A stretch of DNA of 64,000 nt from Chitinophaga pollutisoli (GTDB lineage Bacteria > Bacteroidota > Bacteroidia > Chitinophagales > Chitinophagaceae): positions 62,001 to 126,000 of the forward strand of contig NZ_CP149822.1 of NCBI RefSeq assembly GCF_038396755.1, written 5' to 3'. This document shows, in pieces, positions 1 through 9,640 of this stretch. Positions within the stretch are counted from its first letter, which is position 1. Each line of letters opens with the position of its first letter. Under the pieces are notes generated by a model, which did not search any database, was not told the origin of the DNA, and worked only from the letters and a program-made list of their open reading frames with translations. The position numbers and the translations under genes were made by a program.

Positions 1-375
1 ATGGGAAGGGCTTTGCTCCAGGCTTGCGCTACCGTTTCCACGATGTGCCTGGTGACGGGCGTTGCCGGGGTGTTCCTGCGGTGGGTAAATGCGGAAAGAC
101 CGGCGGTGCGGTATTTGTCAGACGCCTCTTATTGGGTATACCTGATCCACGTTGGGTTACTGGGGGGCGTGCAGCTGTTTATCGGGGATTTCCCGGTCTG
201 GGGGCCGGCTAAATATGCCACAGCTTTAGCGGTGACTGTCGGTGTCAGCCTCCTCACTTATCAATGGTGGGTGCGCTATACAATTATCGGGTTTTACCTG
301 CACGGTCCGCGCAAGCGGCCTGCGGCGGGACTTCCAACGGAAGCAAACGTTTCCGGCGGCCAGCCTGTTATTTAA
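1..375 (+). CDS. Acyltransferase family 3 membrane protein, C-terminal fragment
   Basis: This is the last 124 residues of an integral membrane acyltransferase (acyl_transf_3, OpgC-like) that moves acyl groups onto sugars at the membrane. The stretch DASYWVYLIHVG followed by two hydrophobic helices and a basic tail (HGPRKRP) is typical of the C-terminal end of this family, whose members are usually 350-400 residues. The window happens to begin at an in-frame ATG, which is probably internal; the catalytic N-terminal half lies outside. It sits upstream of the EPS region and is one of three such enzymes here. About 220 bp of AT-rich DNA separates it from the next gene. Confidence 0.75.
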   Translation: MGRALLQACATVSTMCLVTGVAGVFLRWVNAERPAVRYLSDASYWVYLIHVGLLGGVQLFIGDFPVWGPAKYATALAVTVGVSLLTYQWWVRYTIIGFYLHGPRKRPAAGLPTEANVSGGQPVI

Positions 376-597
376 ACGATTTGTTAATGGCATTAAAATA
401 TTTGATATAATGAAAATATTTCCTAGTTTTACACTCTGAATTCATACCCCAACCTTATCCTCTCAAAAAACCTCCTCTTATTTTTTAACCGTTTTCCTTC
501 GAAAAGCCGCTCAGTGATTGAGTAGGCTAAAAACATATTGTAACGTCGAATCAAACACTGGGATGTTTCAAACTTGAACAACTGAAACACTTACCAT

Positions 598-3500
598 ATG
601 CGACAATTTTACCTGTTATTCTTAGCATGCTGCCTGGCCTTCTCGGTGCCGGGCCTGGCACAGGTATTTAATCCCGCTGACCCGGTGATTACCTACAACC
701 CCAATGATCCCCCCGAGACTCCGGCCTGGGGCACCATTTCCAAATGGGTGCGCACAGTCCGTTCTTCCGTGAATTTCAGCAACAAGGATTCCTACAAGGC
801 GTACTATCTCAGCGGTATGCCTTTCCGTCTGAAATTCCCCAAAAGCTACGTTCATGGCGTATCTGATGGGAAAAAATATCCCCTGTTCATCTTCCTCCAC
901 GGCCGTGGCGAAGGTGGCGGCATCTATGACAACGAGTATTCCCTGTACCATGGCGGTGGCAAATTCTGCGCCGCTGTCGACAATGGTAAGTTCGACGGTT
1001 TCATTCTCGTGCCGCAAAACACGACCGGATTTTTTGGCAATCCCCACTTTGATTTTATTAAGCAGATCATCGACGAACTGCAGGCCAACAACAAACTTGA
1101 TCCCAACAGAATTTTCGTAGACGGTCTTTCCGCAGGCGGTACTTCCACCTGGGAATTTACGCTTCGTTACCCCAAGGTGGTCGCGGGCTTCCTGCCGATC
1201 AGCGGCGCTTCTATCGCTTACCGCGACCAGGTGAACGTCTTCAAATACATCCCCCTGTGGATTTTCCAGGGCGGGCTGGACAACAACCCCCACCCCTCCA
1301 CCACTACCGCAGTTATCAACGCCGACCTGAACGCCGGCGGTAACGCGAAAATGACTTTGTATCCCAACGGCGGCCACGGTATCTGGAACACCGCCTGGGA
1401 CGAAGCCGACTTCTGGCCCTTCATCGGCCGCCAGCACAAGGCTAACCCCTGGCCGCAATTCGGTCATAACGAATTTTGCCCCGGCGAAACCGTGAATGTG
1501 ATCCTGGGCCTTACCCCGGGATTTGACGGTTACGAATGGCGCAAAGATGGCAACGTGATTTCCGGCGCCACAACCAATGAGTATACTGTTACTTCATTCG
1601 GTACTTACGACGCGAGGATCAAAAGGGGGACCGAATGGTCGCCCTGGTCGCCCACACCGGTTGTGGTGAAACAAAAAGCCGCCACCCAAACGCCCCCGCT
1701 GGCTATCTCCGGCCTGATGAGTAAAGTACTTCCGGCTGTGGATGGCAAAAATTATGTGGTATTGAGCCTCCCCGAAGGTTATACTTCTTACCAATGGAGA
1801 AAAGTTGGCGACCCCGCCATCATCGGTACCGCACAAACGCAGACGGTGAACACACCCGGCCAGTACCAGGCAAACGTAACCGAGAAATTCGGTTGCTCCA
1901 GCGAATGGTCGGCTCCCTTCACTGTTGTTGCCGCCAATGGCACCAACGCGCCCGCGCCGGCTTCCGGCCTCACCGCCACCGCTATCAGCAAAACGGCTAT
2001 TACCCTCGACTGGACCGATAATCCGAACGCCACTTACAACGAAACCGGCTACGAGATCTATCGTTCCAACAGCGCAGGTTCCAACTACGAACTGATCGCC
2101 ATCACCAGCCCCGATGCTGCTACATATACCGACCAGAACCTGTCGCCCAATACGAAGTTCTACTACGTACTGCGCGCAGTAAACAATACCGCCGCTTCCG
2201 CGGTGAGCAATGAGGCGAATGCAACCACCCAGGTAGACGCCAACCCGCCCACTGCTCCCACCAACCTGACGATCGCCGGTACCAGCACCACTTCCGTGAA
2301 GCTGCAATGGGGCCCGTCTCAGGATGATGTTGGCGTATTCAAATACGACATCTACGTAAACAGCCTGAAATCTTTCACCGTAGACGCTACGGAAGACGAA
2401 TTCACCGTTTACAACCTGAAATCCGACAGCCTTTACACCTTCGTGGTGAAAGCACGCGACCTGGCAGGCAACTCTTCCCCCCGAAGCAACCAGGTAAGCA
2501 GCCGCCCCGTAGCTAACGGCCTCAACTACCGTTACTACGAAGGCAACTGGTCGGTTCTCCCCGACTTCAACACCCTGACGCCGGTTAAAACCGGTATCAC
2601 CCCGGGCGTAGACATTTCTGTTCGTAACAAAAACGACCAGTTCGGTTTCGTATGGGAAGGCCAGATTCGTATCCCGGTTACTGGTAACTATACCTTCGTG
2701 ACCAACTCAGACGACGGCAGCAAATTGTGGATCGACACCGACTACAACGCTTCCGCTACCCCGCTGGTGAACAACGATGGCCTCCACGGTTCGCAAGACC
2801 GCGAAGGCACCAAGTACCTCACTGCAGGTATGCACAAGATCGCCATTGCCTTCTTCGAACAAGGCGGCGGTGAATCGATGGTGGTTTCCTGGAAGAACAC
2901 GGCGCACGGCGTTGGCAGCACCAAGCAAACCATCCCCGTTGAATACTTCAAAGACCTGAACACGGCTCCGGGCGGTACCGTACCGAATGCACCGGGCAAT
3001 ATCAAGGCCACTGCCCTGTCGTACAACAAGATCCAGCTTACCTGGTCCGACAGCAGCAACAACGAAACCGGCTTTGAAATCTACCGTGCAGAAAGCGTGG
3101 CAGGACCGTACGAAATCGTTTACACGGCAGCCGCCAATAAAGTAAGCTACCTCGACAGCGGCCTGAATGCGGCTACCACTTATTACTACCGCATCCAGTC
3201 CATCAATAAATATGGCGCATCGGGCTTCCACCCGAACGAAAGCGGTGGATTTGTGTACAATGCCTATAATACGGCTACCAATATCACCTCCCTTCCCGAT
3301 TTCAATACGCTGACTTCAGTGAAAACGGGTATTTCTACCAATGTAACGCTGGATGTTCGCCAGAGAGACGACGCCTTCGCACTGAAGTTCTCCGGTTTCA
3401 TCAACATCCCGACTACCGGTTCGTATACTTTCTATACGAATTCAGATGACGGCAGCAAACTGTATATCGGTACTTTCAGCGAAGCCAACCTCGTTGTTAG

Positions 3501-6500
3501 CAATAACCACCAGGGCGGTCCTACCGAAAAAAGCGGCACCAAAACGCTGACTGCCGGTAAGTATCCCATCCATGTTACTTACTTTGACCGAAGCGGTAAC
3601 CATACGCTGACAACCAGTTATGCCGGTCCGGGTGTCACCAAGCGCCTGATCGCCGACTCGATGTATATCAACAGGAACGCGATGGCGAAAACTTTCGCTA
3701 TGCCTGCGATCCCTGCTGCGCCTACCGGCCTGGCATTGACCGCCCTCAGCGGCAGCAGCATTGAGCTGAAATGGAACGACAACTCCACCACCGAAACGGC
3801 GTTTGAAATTCACCGCTCGGCCAACGACGCGACGAACTTCCGCCCGGTTGTAACAATTCCGGCCAATGCAGGTTCCGAAGCATCGTTCATCGATACCGGC
3901 CTTTTCGCGAACGTGACCTATTATTATAAGGTGTTGGCGAAAAACGAAGGTGGCAGCTCCGCATTCAGCAATACCGCCAACAAGGCCACGCTGAATACGC
4001 CGCCGACGCTCACCCAGCTCGAAAACCGCTCGGTTCGCTACGGCACCCAGCTGGTACTCGCGCTCACGGCAACTGATCCTGACGGCGGTGCGCTCACCAT
4101 CACTGCTGCCAATGTTCCTGCATTCGGCCAGTTTGTGACCGGCAGCGGTACGGCTACCTTGACTTTCAACCCGACGCAGGCGAATGAAGGCGTGTACAAT
4201 AACATTACCGTAACGGCAACAGACGCCAACGGCGGTGTAACCAGCACTTCCTTCAACCTGACCGTTAACGACAACTACTCTCCCGTGATCGCGGCTATTT
4301 CGAACACCTCGCTGAACGAAAACGCCACCGCCAGCATCGCCTTGTCGGCTACCGACGGTAATGCCAGCGAAACCGTGACCTGGAGCGCAACCGGCCTGCC
4401 CGGCTTCGCTACCCTGACGCCCAACGGCAACAGCGCCACCATCGCACTGGCTCCTGGCTTCATCGACGCAGGCGTGTATGAAGTAACCGTGAAAGCCGAC
4501 GACGGCAGAGGCGGTATCGATTCCAAGACCTTCACCATCACGGTGAACGACGTGAACCCGAGCAGAACCATCTACGTGAACTTCACCGACGGTTCTTACC
4601 CGGCTCCCGCGCCCTGGAACAACACCAACAAACAGCCCGTACTGAACGACCTGTTCGCCAACCTGAAAGACAACGCCGGCGCTACTACCACAGTAGGTAT
4701 CCGCGTAACCAGCAACTGGGGCGCTCTCGGTAACGGTTCGAACTACTTCGGTACTACCACCGGCAACAACTCCGGTGTATATCCCGACAACGTAATGAAG
4801 ACTGCGTACTGGAGCAACACCGCTGCGCAAACCTTCAAACTGGTGGGCCTCAGCGCTACCAGCAAGTATAACCTGACTTTCTTCGGTGCCCGCGCAGACG
4901 TGACCGACAACCGTATGACCGACTACACCGTTAACGGCACCACGGTCTCCCTGCAGGCTGCGAAGAACACCCAGAATACGGTTGCGATCAACAATATCTC
5001 ACCGGATGCGAACAACGAAATTCTCATCACGATGAAGAATGGCACCGGTTCTGTATGGAGCTACATCAACGCACTGGTGATCCAGGTGAACTACGACGAC
5101 GGTAACGCGCCTGCGAAACCGACCCAGTTCGCTGCGGCATCCACTTCCGGCGGTGTTAAACTGACCTGGAAAGACGTTGCCTTCAACGAATCCGCTTACC
5201 AGGTGTACCGCGCTACCGTACCTGCTGGTCCGTTCACCTTGCTGAACCCCGCCGGTGGCAACGCCAATGCAACCAGCTACACAGACGCAACTTCCGTTGC
5301 CAGCACGCAGTATTACTACACGCTTCGTGCGATCAACGACAACGGTGCATCCGCTTACACCGATACCATCAGCATCCTGACCGGCAACAACAACCCGCGC
5401 CTGGACAGCATCGGCGATGTAAGCATCAAGAACAACGAGACCTTCGCGATTCCGCTGGTAACAACGGATGACGCGGGTGATGTACTCACGCTGCGCTCTT
5501 CCAACCTCCCGTCGTTCGCTACCCTGACCGACAATGGCGATGGTACCGGCAGCATCAGTATCGTGCCTTCCGCCGGCGACGTTGGCCGCTTCGCAAACAT
5601 CAACGTGACCGCATCCGACAACAAGGGCGGTGCCACTACCCGGACGTTCAACATCCAGGTGCGTGACAAGAACATCACGACCGTGTATGTGAACTTCAAC
5701 CAGACGCTGCCTGCAGACGCTCCCTGGAATAACTTCAATACTTTCCCCGGTGCGAATGCACAGATTGCCAACCTGAATGATGAAACCGGTACTGCATCCG
5801 GCATCCGCATCCAGCTGCTCGACGCCTTCTCCGGTACCAATACCGTAGGATCCACGACTGGCAACAACTCTGGTGTATATCCCGACAACGTGCTGGCCAG
5901 CACTTACTATACGAATGCGGCAACAGAAAGGAGGATCCGCGTATCCAACCTGAACGCCACTTACCGTTATAACCTGATCTTCTTCGGCAGCCGCCAGGGC
6001 AACGACAACAAGAACACGGAATATAAGGTAGGCAGCAGCATCGTGACCCTGAACGCAGCGAACAACACGCATAACACCGTTCAGATCAACGGTATCACGC
6101 CCGACGCTTCCGGTAATATCGACTTTACCGTGAAACAGGCTACCGGCGCCGCTTACGGATACATCAACTCCGTAGTGATCCAATACTACCTCGACAACGG
6201 TACCCCGCTGGCACCCGGTAACGCAACTGCGCTTGCCAAGTCCAAAACAAGCATCCAGCTGAACTGGGGCGATAACTCGAACAACGAGACCGGCTTCGAA
6301 GTATGGCGTTCTTCCGACAAGGTGAACTACTCGCTCCTGGCCACCGTTGGCAACAACGTGAGCACGTATACGGATAATGGCCTCGCCATCGACACCCGTT
6401 ACTACTACAAAGTGCGCGCACTGAAAGCGGCCGTACAGTCCGACTTCAGCAACGTAGCCACAGCAGCCACCTTCCGCAATGCGGTGTACATCAACTTTAA

Positions 6501-7347
6501 CGTCTTCAATCCTGCAGGAACGCCGTGGAACAACACCAACTCCGCTCCTGCCCAGGGTCTGGAATTCCCGAACCTGAAAGACGATAACAACGAGAACACC
6601 GGCATGACGATGGTGATCCATAAAGCTTTCACGGGCGATAACCCGTACGGCATGAACACCGGCAACAACAGCGGTATCTATCCCGACAATGTCATCAGCA
6701 GCACTTACTGGGTTGACATCAACGAGAGCGGTCAGCTGAAGATCAAAGGCCTGAACCTCGCCAAGAAATACAACTTCGTATTCTTCGCAAGCCGCGACGG
6801 CGCCGGTGACCGTACTTCGAACTACACCATCAACGGTCAGACCGTTGCCCTGAATGCAGGATACAACATCAACCAGACCACCCAGATCAACGACGTATCG
6901 CCCGATCAGAACGGCGAGGTACTGATCTCGGTGATGGCAGGCGGACAATCCATCTACGGTTACATCGGTGCGCTGGTGATCCAGTCGTACACACCGGAAG
7001 CGAACCAGATAGACCCAGACCTGATCTTGCAGAAAGCTGGCGGCAAAGCCGATGCGCTGACCGACATTACGGGCGTGAAGATCGAGAAAACATACCCGAA
7101 TCCGTTTATTGCTAACGTCAATGTAGAAATCTCCAGCGACGGCAAGTCACAGAACAACTTTATGCTGAATGTGACAGACGTTTCCGGCAGATCGGTACAA
7201 ACGAAGATGATCGGCAAGCTGCCCGCGGGCACGCACCGAGTATCCCTCGACCTGGGCGCCGACCGCGTAACAGGTGGCCTGTACCTCCTGCAACTGGTAG
7301 ATGGAACCAAAGTAGTTGGATCGGTTAAATTGATTAAAAGCAAATAA
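598..7347 (+). CDS. Giant T9SS-exported esterase with Fn3, PA14 and repeated carbohydrate-binding-like domains
   Basis: A 2249-residue secreted protein. It has a signal peptide (residues 1-21, cleavage near PGLA-Q), then an alpha/beta-hydrolase domain of the PHB-depolymerase/esterase type (about 60-285; nucleophile motif GLSAGG, probable catalytic His in NGGHGIW). Two Ig-like segments (about 290-440) follow, then Fn3 domains (about 450-635), a PA14 domain (about 640-785), Fn3, a second PA14 (about 890-1030), Fn3 and two cadherin/Ig-like domains (about 1140-1320). Three copies of a roughly 175-residue domain sharing GNNSG(V/I)YPDNV start near 1325, 1695 and 1962. The last 85 residues are a T9SS type A sorting domain (YPNPF ... 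GLYLLQLVDG). By inference it is displayed on the surface and deacylates or binds polysaccharide. Two esterase relatives lie downstream at 15603 and 17634. The substrate is unknown. Confidence 0.85.
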   Translation: MRQFYLLFLACCLAFSVPGLAQVFNPADPVITYNPNDPPETPAWGTISKWVRTVRSSVNFSNKDSYKAYYLSGMPFRLKFPKSYVHGVSDGKKYPLFIFLHGRGEGGGIYDNEYSLYHGGGKFCAAVDNGKFDGFILVPQNTTGFFGNPHFDFIKQIIDELQANNKLDPNRIFVDGLSAGGTSTWEFTLRYPKVVAGFLPISGASIAYRDQVNVFKYIPLWIFQGGLDNNPHPSTTTAVINADLNAGGNAKMTLYPNGGHGIWNTAWDEADFWPFIGRQHKANPWPQFGHNEFCPGETVNVILGLTPGFDGYEWRKDGNVISGATTNEYTVTSFGTYDARIKRGTEWSPWSPTPVVVKQKAATQTPPLAISGLMSKVLPAVDGKNYVVLSLPEGYTSYQWRKVGDPAIIGTAQTQTVNTPGQYQANVTEKFGCSSEWSAPFTVVAANGTNAPAPASGLTATAISKTAITLDWTDNPNATYNETGYEIYRSNSAGSNYELIAITSPDAATYTDQNLSPNTKFYYVLRAVNNTAASAVSNEANATTQVDANPPTAPTNLTIAGTSTTSVKLQWGPSQDDVGVFKYDIYVNSLKSFTVDATEDEFTVYNLKSDSLYTFVVKARDLAGNSSPRSNQVSSRPVANGLNYRYYEGNWSVLPDFNTLTPVKTGITPGVDISVRNKNDQFGFVWEGQIRIPVTGNYTFVTNSDDGSKLWIDTDYNASATPLVNNDGLHGSQDREGTKYLTAGMHKIAIAFFEQGGGESMVVSWKNTAHGVGSTKQTIPVEYFKDLNTAPGGTVPNAPGNIKATALSYNKIQLTWSDSSNNETGFEIYRAESVAGPYEIVYTAAANKVSYLDSGLNAATTYYYRIQSINKYGASGFHPNESGGFVYNAYNTATNITSLPDFNTLTSVKTGISTNVTLDVRQRDDAFALKFSGFINIPTTGSYTFYTNSDDGSKLYIGTFSEANLVVSNNHQGGPTEKSGTKTLTAGKYPIHVTYFDRSGNHTLTTSYAGPGVTKRLIADSMYINRNAMAKTFAMPAIPAAPTGLALTALSGSSIELKWNDNSTTETAFEIHRSANDATNFRPVVTIPANAGSEASFIDTGLFANVTYYYKVLAKNEGGSSAFSNTANKATLNTPPTLTQLENRSVRYGTQLVLALTATDPDGGALTITAANVPAFGQFVTGSGTATLTFNPTQANEGVYNNITVTATDANGGVTSTSFNLTVNDNYSPVIAAISNTSLNENATASIALSATDGNASETVTWSATGLPGFATLTPNGNSATIALAPGFIDAGVYEVTVKADDGRGGIDSKTFTITVNDVNPSRTIYVNFTDGSYPAPAPWNNTNKQPVLNDLFANLKDNAGATTTVGIRVTSNWGALGNGSNYFGTTTGNNSGVYPDNVMKTAYWSNTAAQTFKLVGLSATSKYNLTFFGARADVTDNRMTDYTVNGTTVSLQAAKNTQNTVAINNISPDANNEILITMKNGTGSVWSYINALVIQVNYDDGNAPAKPTQFAAASTSGGVKLTWKDVAFNESAYQVYRATVPAGPFTLLNPAGGNANATSYTDATSVASTQYYYTLRAINDNGASAYTDTISILTGNNNPRLDSIGDVSIKNNETFAIPLVTTDDAGDVLTLRSSNLPSFATLTDNGDGTGSISIVPSAGDVGRFANINVTASDNKGGATTRTFNIQVRDKNITTVYVNFNQTLPADAPWNNFNTFPGANAQIANLNDETGTASGIRIQLLDAFSGTNTVGSTTGNNSGVYPDNVLASTYYTNAATERRIRVSNLNATYRYNLIFFGSRQGNDNKNTEYKVGSSIVTLNAANNTHNTVQINGITPDASGNIDFTVKQATGAAYGYINSVVIQYYLDNGTPLAPGNATALAKSKTSIQLNWGDNSNNETGFEVWRSSDKVNYSLLATVGNNVSTYTDNGLAIDTRYYYKVRALKAAVQSDFSNVATAATFRNAVYINFNVFNPAGTPWNNTNSAPAQGLEFPNLKDDNNENTGMTMVIHKAFTGDNPYGMNTGNNSGIYPDNVISSTYWVDINESGQLKIKGLNLAKKYNFVFFASRDGAGDRTSNYTINGQTVALNAGYNINQTTQINDVSPDQNGEVLISVMAGGQSIYGYIGALVIQSYTPEANQIDPDLILQKAGGKADALTDITGVKIEKTYPNPFIANVNVEISSDGKSQNNFMLNVTDVSGRSVQTKMIGKLPAGTHRVSLDLGADRVTGGLYLLQLVDGTKVVGSVKLIKSK

Positions 7348-7380
7348 TATCGATTCTAACCTTTAAAATGACTTACCGAA

Positions 7381-7406
7381 AAAATCCGGGTCAAACCGGA
7401 TTTTTT
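7381..7406 (+). terminator. Intrinsic terminator after the giant esterase gene
   Basis: An 8-bp stem (AAATCCGG / CCGGATTT) with a GTCAAA loop runs into six T residues, 34 bp after the stop codon. It separates the giant esterase gene from the EPS operon. Confidence 0.8.
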
Positions 7407-7453
7407 CGGATTTGTCGGATTAAAAAATTTCACACTTTAACAAAAGCATCCAT

Positions 7454-9640
7454 ATGGACCTGATTTATCTGCTGAAAGCATTGTTGAGAAGGAAGTGGCT
7501 GATTATGATCTGCACACTGCTGGCGATCGTTGGGGCTTTCGTGTTAACCCTGAACCAGGAAAAATTGTACAAGTCGGTTGCCCAGATCGCGACTGGTTTT
7601 ACCAGCAATGACCAGGTGAAACTGAAAGATGAAAGTTTCAACATTTACGAGATCGATTCCAAGTTCGGTAACGTGATCGAGGCGCTGAAATCGCCACGGG
7701 TATTGGGTATGACCGGTTACAACATGCTCCTGCACGATCTGCAGAACCCCGGCAAGGAATTCCGCCAACTGACGCCGGAAGACCTGAAAAGCGAGGTGTA
7801 CCGGAACACTGACAAAGAGAAAGCCATTAGGATCCTCACCCAGAAGTACAACGAGGAGAAGCTCCTCAGTTCCTACGTTCCCGAAGAACGCCAGATCATC
7901 GAACTGCTGAAGCTTTATAAATATGACCTCGAAACGTTCCGCTATGTGCTGTACGCCAACCGCGTGGCACGTACCGATTATATCGACATCCAGTACCGTT
8001 CGACCAGTCCTGAGATGTCTGCCTATTTCGTGAACCAGATCGTGGCGGAATTTCTCCGGAACTACGAATCTTCCCGCAATGTGCAGACTGCCCAGAACAT
8101 CGAAACGTTACAGAAGCTCGTTGACCAGAAGAAAGCCGAACTCGACGAGAAAATCGGTAACATCAAGACCATGGGCACCATGGACGTTTCGGTGGAAAGC
8201 TCCAGCAAGCTCGAACAGGTGAGCAATTTCGAAACCCGTCTGGCTGATGAGCGCAACCTGCTCAATACCGCCAATCTTTCCATGCAGCAGGTGCAAAACC
8301 GGTTGGCAGAGATAGATCAGAGTAACAGCGCGGCAGCGGCCAGCGGCAATAGTGCCAACACGGAGCTCGCGAACCTGCGCAAGCAAATGAACGACGCTTA
8401 TAATGACTACCAGGCCAAAGGCGGCAACAACACCGAGCTGTATAATAAATACATGGCCAAGAAAACGGAATACAAAAACAAGCTGATGGCCATGGCGTCG
8501 GTATCCTCCGGCCCTGCCGGCGGTGTAACCAAAGCCGATCTCTTACAGAAGAAAAGCGACCTGGAGCTCCAGATTAAAAGTTCGCAGCAGAATATTTCAG
8601 CCTACGAAGACAAGGTACGCCAGCTGAACTCCAGCATCGGCGCGGCCGCTTCGCGCAATGCCAATAACCTCGCGTTGCAGAAGGAAGTGGAACTTGCGCA
8701 ATCGGAATACGAAGCAGTGAAAACGCGGTACGACGGTGCGCTCAACAGCCGCATCGCGCCGATGGATAACTTCCGCCAGGTATTGTTCGGGCAACCCGCC
8801 GTGGAACCCGAGCCCAGTAAGCGGCTGATTATCCTCGCCTTGTCGGGGATGTCGATGTTCGTGTTCTGCTGTATTTCCATCATTTTCATGGAATATATCG
8901 ATCTGTCTATAAAAACCCCTACCCAGTTCCAGAAAGTGACGGACCTGCGCCTGATGGGCGTAGTGAACCGCGTGAACATGAAGCGCATGACATTCGAGAA
9001 CATTTTCACGGACGAGGAATTACCGGCGCAAAGCAGTGTATTCCGCGAGTTGCTCCGGAAACTGCGTTATGAAGTGGGAAACAGCGGGAAGAAGGTGTTT
9101 TTGTTTACCAGTCCTCGCCCGGGCGAAGGTAAATCCACCATCATCAAAGCCCTTGCCCATAGCCTGAGCCTGAGCCATAAAAAGGTGCTGATCATCGATA
9201 CCAATTTCCCGCATAACACGCTCACGCAGGAATTTGAGGCGAAACCGCTGCTGGAGGATTTTGTGTTGGGCGACGGGCAAGACTTTAAGAAGAAACTCGA
9301 CGAGTTGATTTCGCCCACGGGCATCGAAAATGTGGACGTGATCGGCTGCAAGGGCGGTCAGTATACACCGGCGGAAGTGCTGCGGCCCGGTAACCTGCTC
9401 GACCATATGGATGCGCTGCGCGGTTACTATGACTTCATCTTCCTGGAAGGCGCACAATTGAACGAGCGCTCAGACAGTAAAGAATTGCTGAAGTACGCTG
9501 ATACCATTGTCGCAGTGGTATCAGCCCGGTCGAGCATCAAGCAAACCGACAAGGAAACGATCGAATACCTGTCATCGCTGAACGGTAATTTCACCGGCGT
9601 GGTGCTGAACCAGGTAGAACAACAAAACATCGATATCTGA
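7454..9640 (+). CDS. Wzz/GumC-type polysaccharide co-polymerase with BY-kinase-like ATPase domain
   Basis: A 728-residue inner-membrane protein that by family controls chain length and export of a polysaccharide made by the Wzx/Wzy route. A first transmembrane helix lies at about 12-33 and a second at about 458-480, enclosing a long periplasmic coiled-coil region. The cytoplasmic C-terminus carries a P-loop ATPase: Walker A SPRPGEGKST at about 551-560 and Walker A' VLIIDTNF at about 578. The usual Walker B segment reads FIFLEGAQ (about 661) without the expected aspartate, and there is no tyrosine-rich tail, so autokinase activity is doubtful. It is the first gene of the operon; its TGA overlaps the ATG of the next gene (TGATG). 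Confidence 0.85.
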   Translation: MDLIYLLKALLRRKWLIMICTLLAIVGAFVLTLNQEKLYKSVAQIATGFTSNDQVKLKDESFNIYEIDSKFGNVIEALKSPRVLGMTGYNMLLHDLQNPGKEFRQLTPEDLKSEVYRNTDKEKAIRILTQKYNEEKLLSSYVPEERQIIELLKLYKYDLETFRYVLYANRVARTDYIDIQYRSTSPEMSAYFVNQIVAEFLRNYESSRNVQTAQNIETLQKLVDQKKAELDEKIGNIKTMGTMDVSVESSSKLEQVSNFETRLADERNLLNTANLSMQQVQNRLAEIDQSNSAAAASGNSANTELANLRKQMNDAYNDYQAKGGNNTELYNKYMAKKTEYKNKLMAMASVSSGPAGGVTKADLLQKKSDLELQIKSSQQNISAYEDKVRQLNSSIGAAASRNANNLALQKEVELAQSEYEAVKTRYDGALNSRIAPMDNFRQVLFGQPAVEPEPSKRLIILALSGMSMFVFCCISIIFMEYIDLSIKTPTQFQKVTDLRLMGVVNRVNMKRMTFENIFTDEELPAQSSVFRELLRKLRYEVGNSGKKVFLFTSPRPGEGKSTIIKALAHSLSLSHKKVLIIDTNFPHNTLTQEFEAKPLLEDFVLGDGQDFKKKLDELISPTGIENVDVIGCKGGQYTPAEVLRPGNLLDHMDALRGYYDFIFLEGAQLNERSDSKELLKYADTIVAVVSARSSIKQTDKETIEYLSSLNGNFTGVVLNQVEQQNIDI

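Noticed and set aside
3442..6948. Long minus-strand open frames (462 and 649 codons) opposite the giant esterase gene
   Set aside because: Valine/glycine/arginine-rich translations with no domain; they mirror the codon pattern of the real gene on the plus strand.
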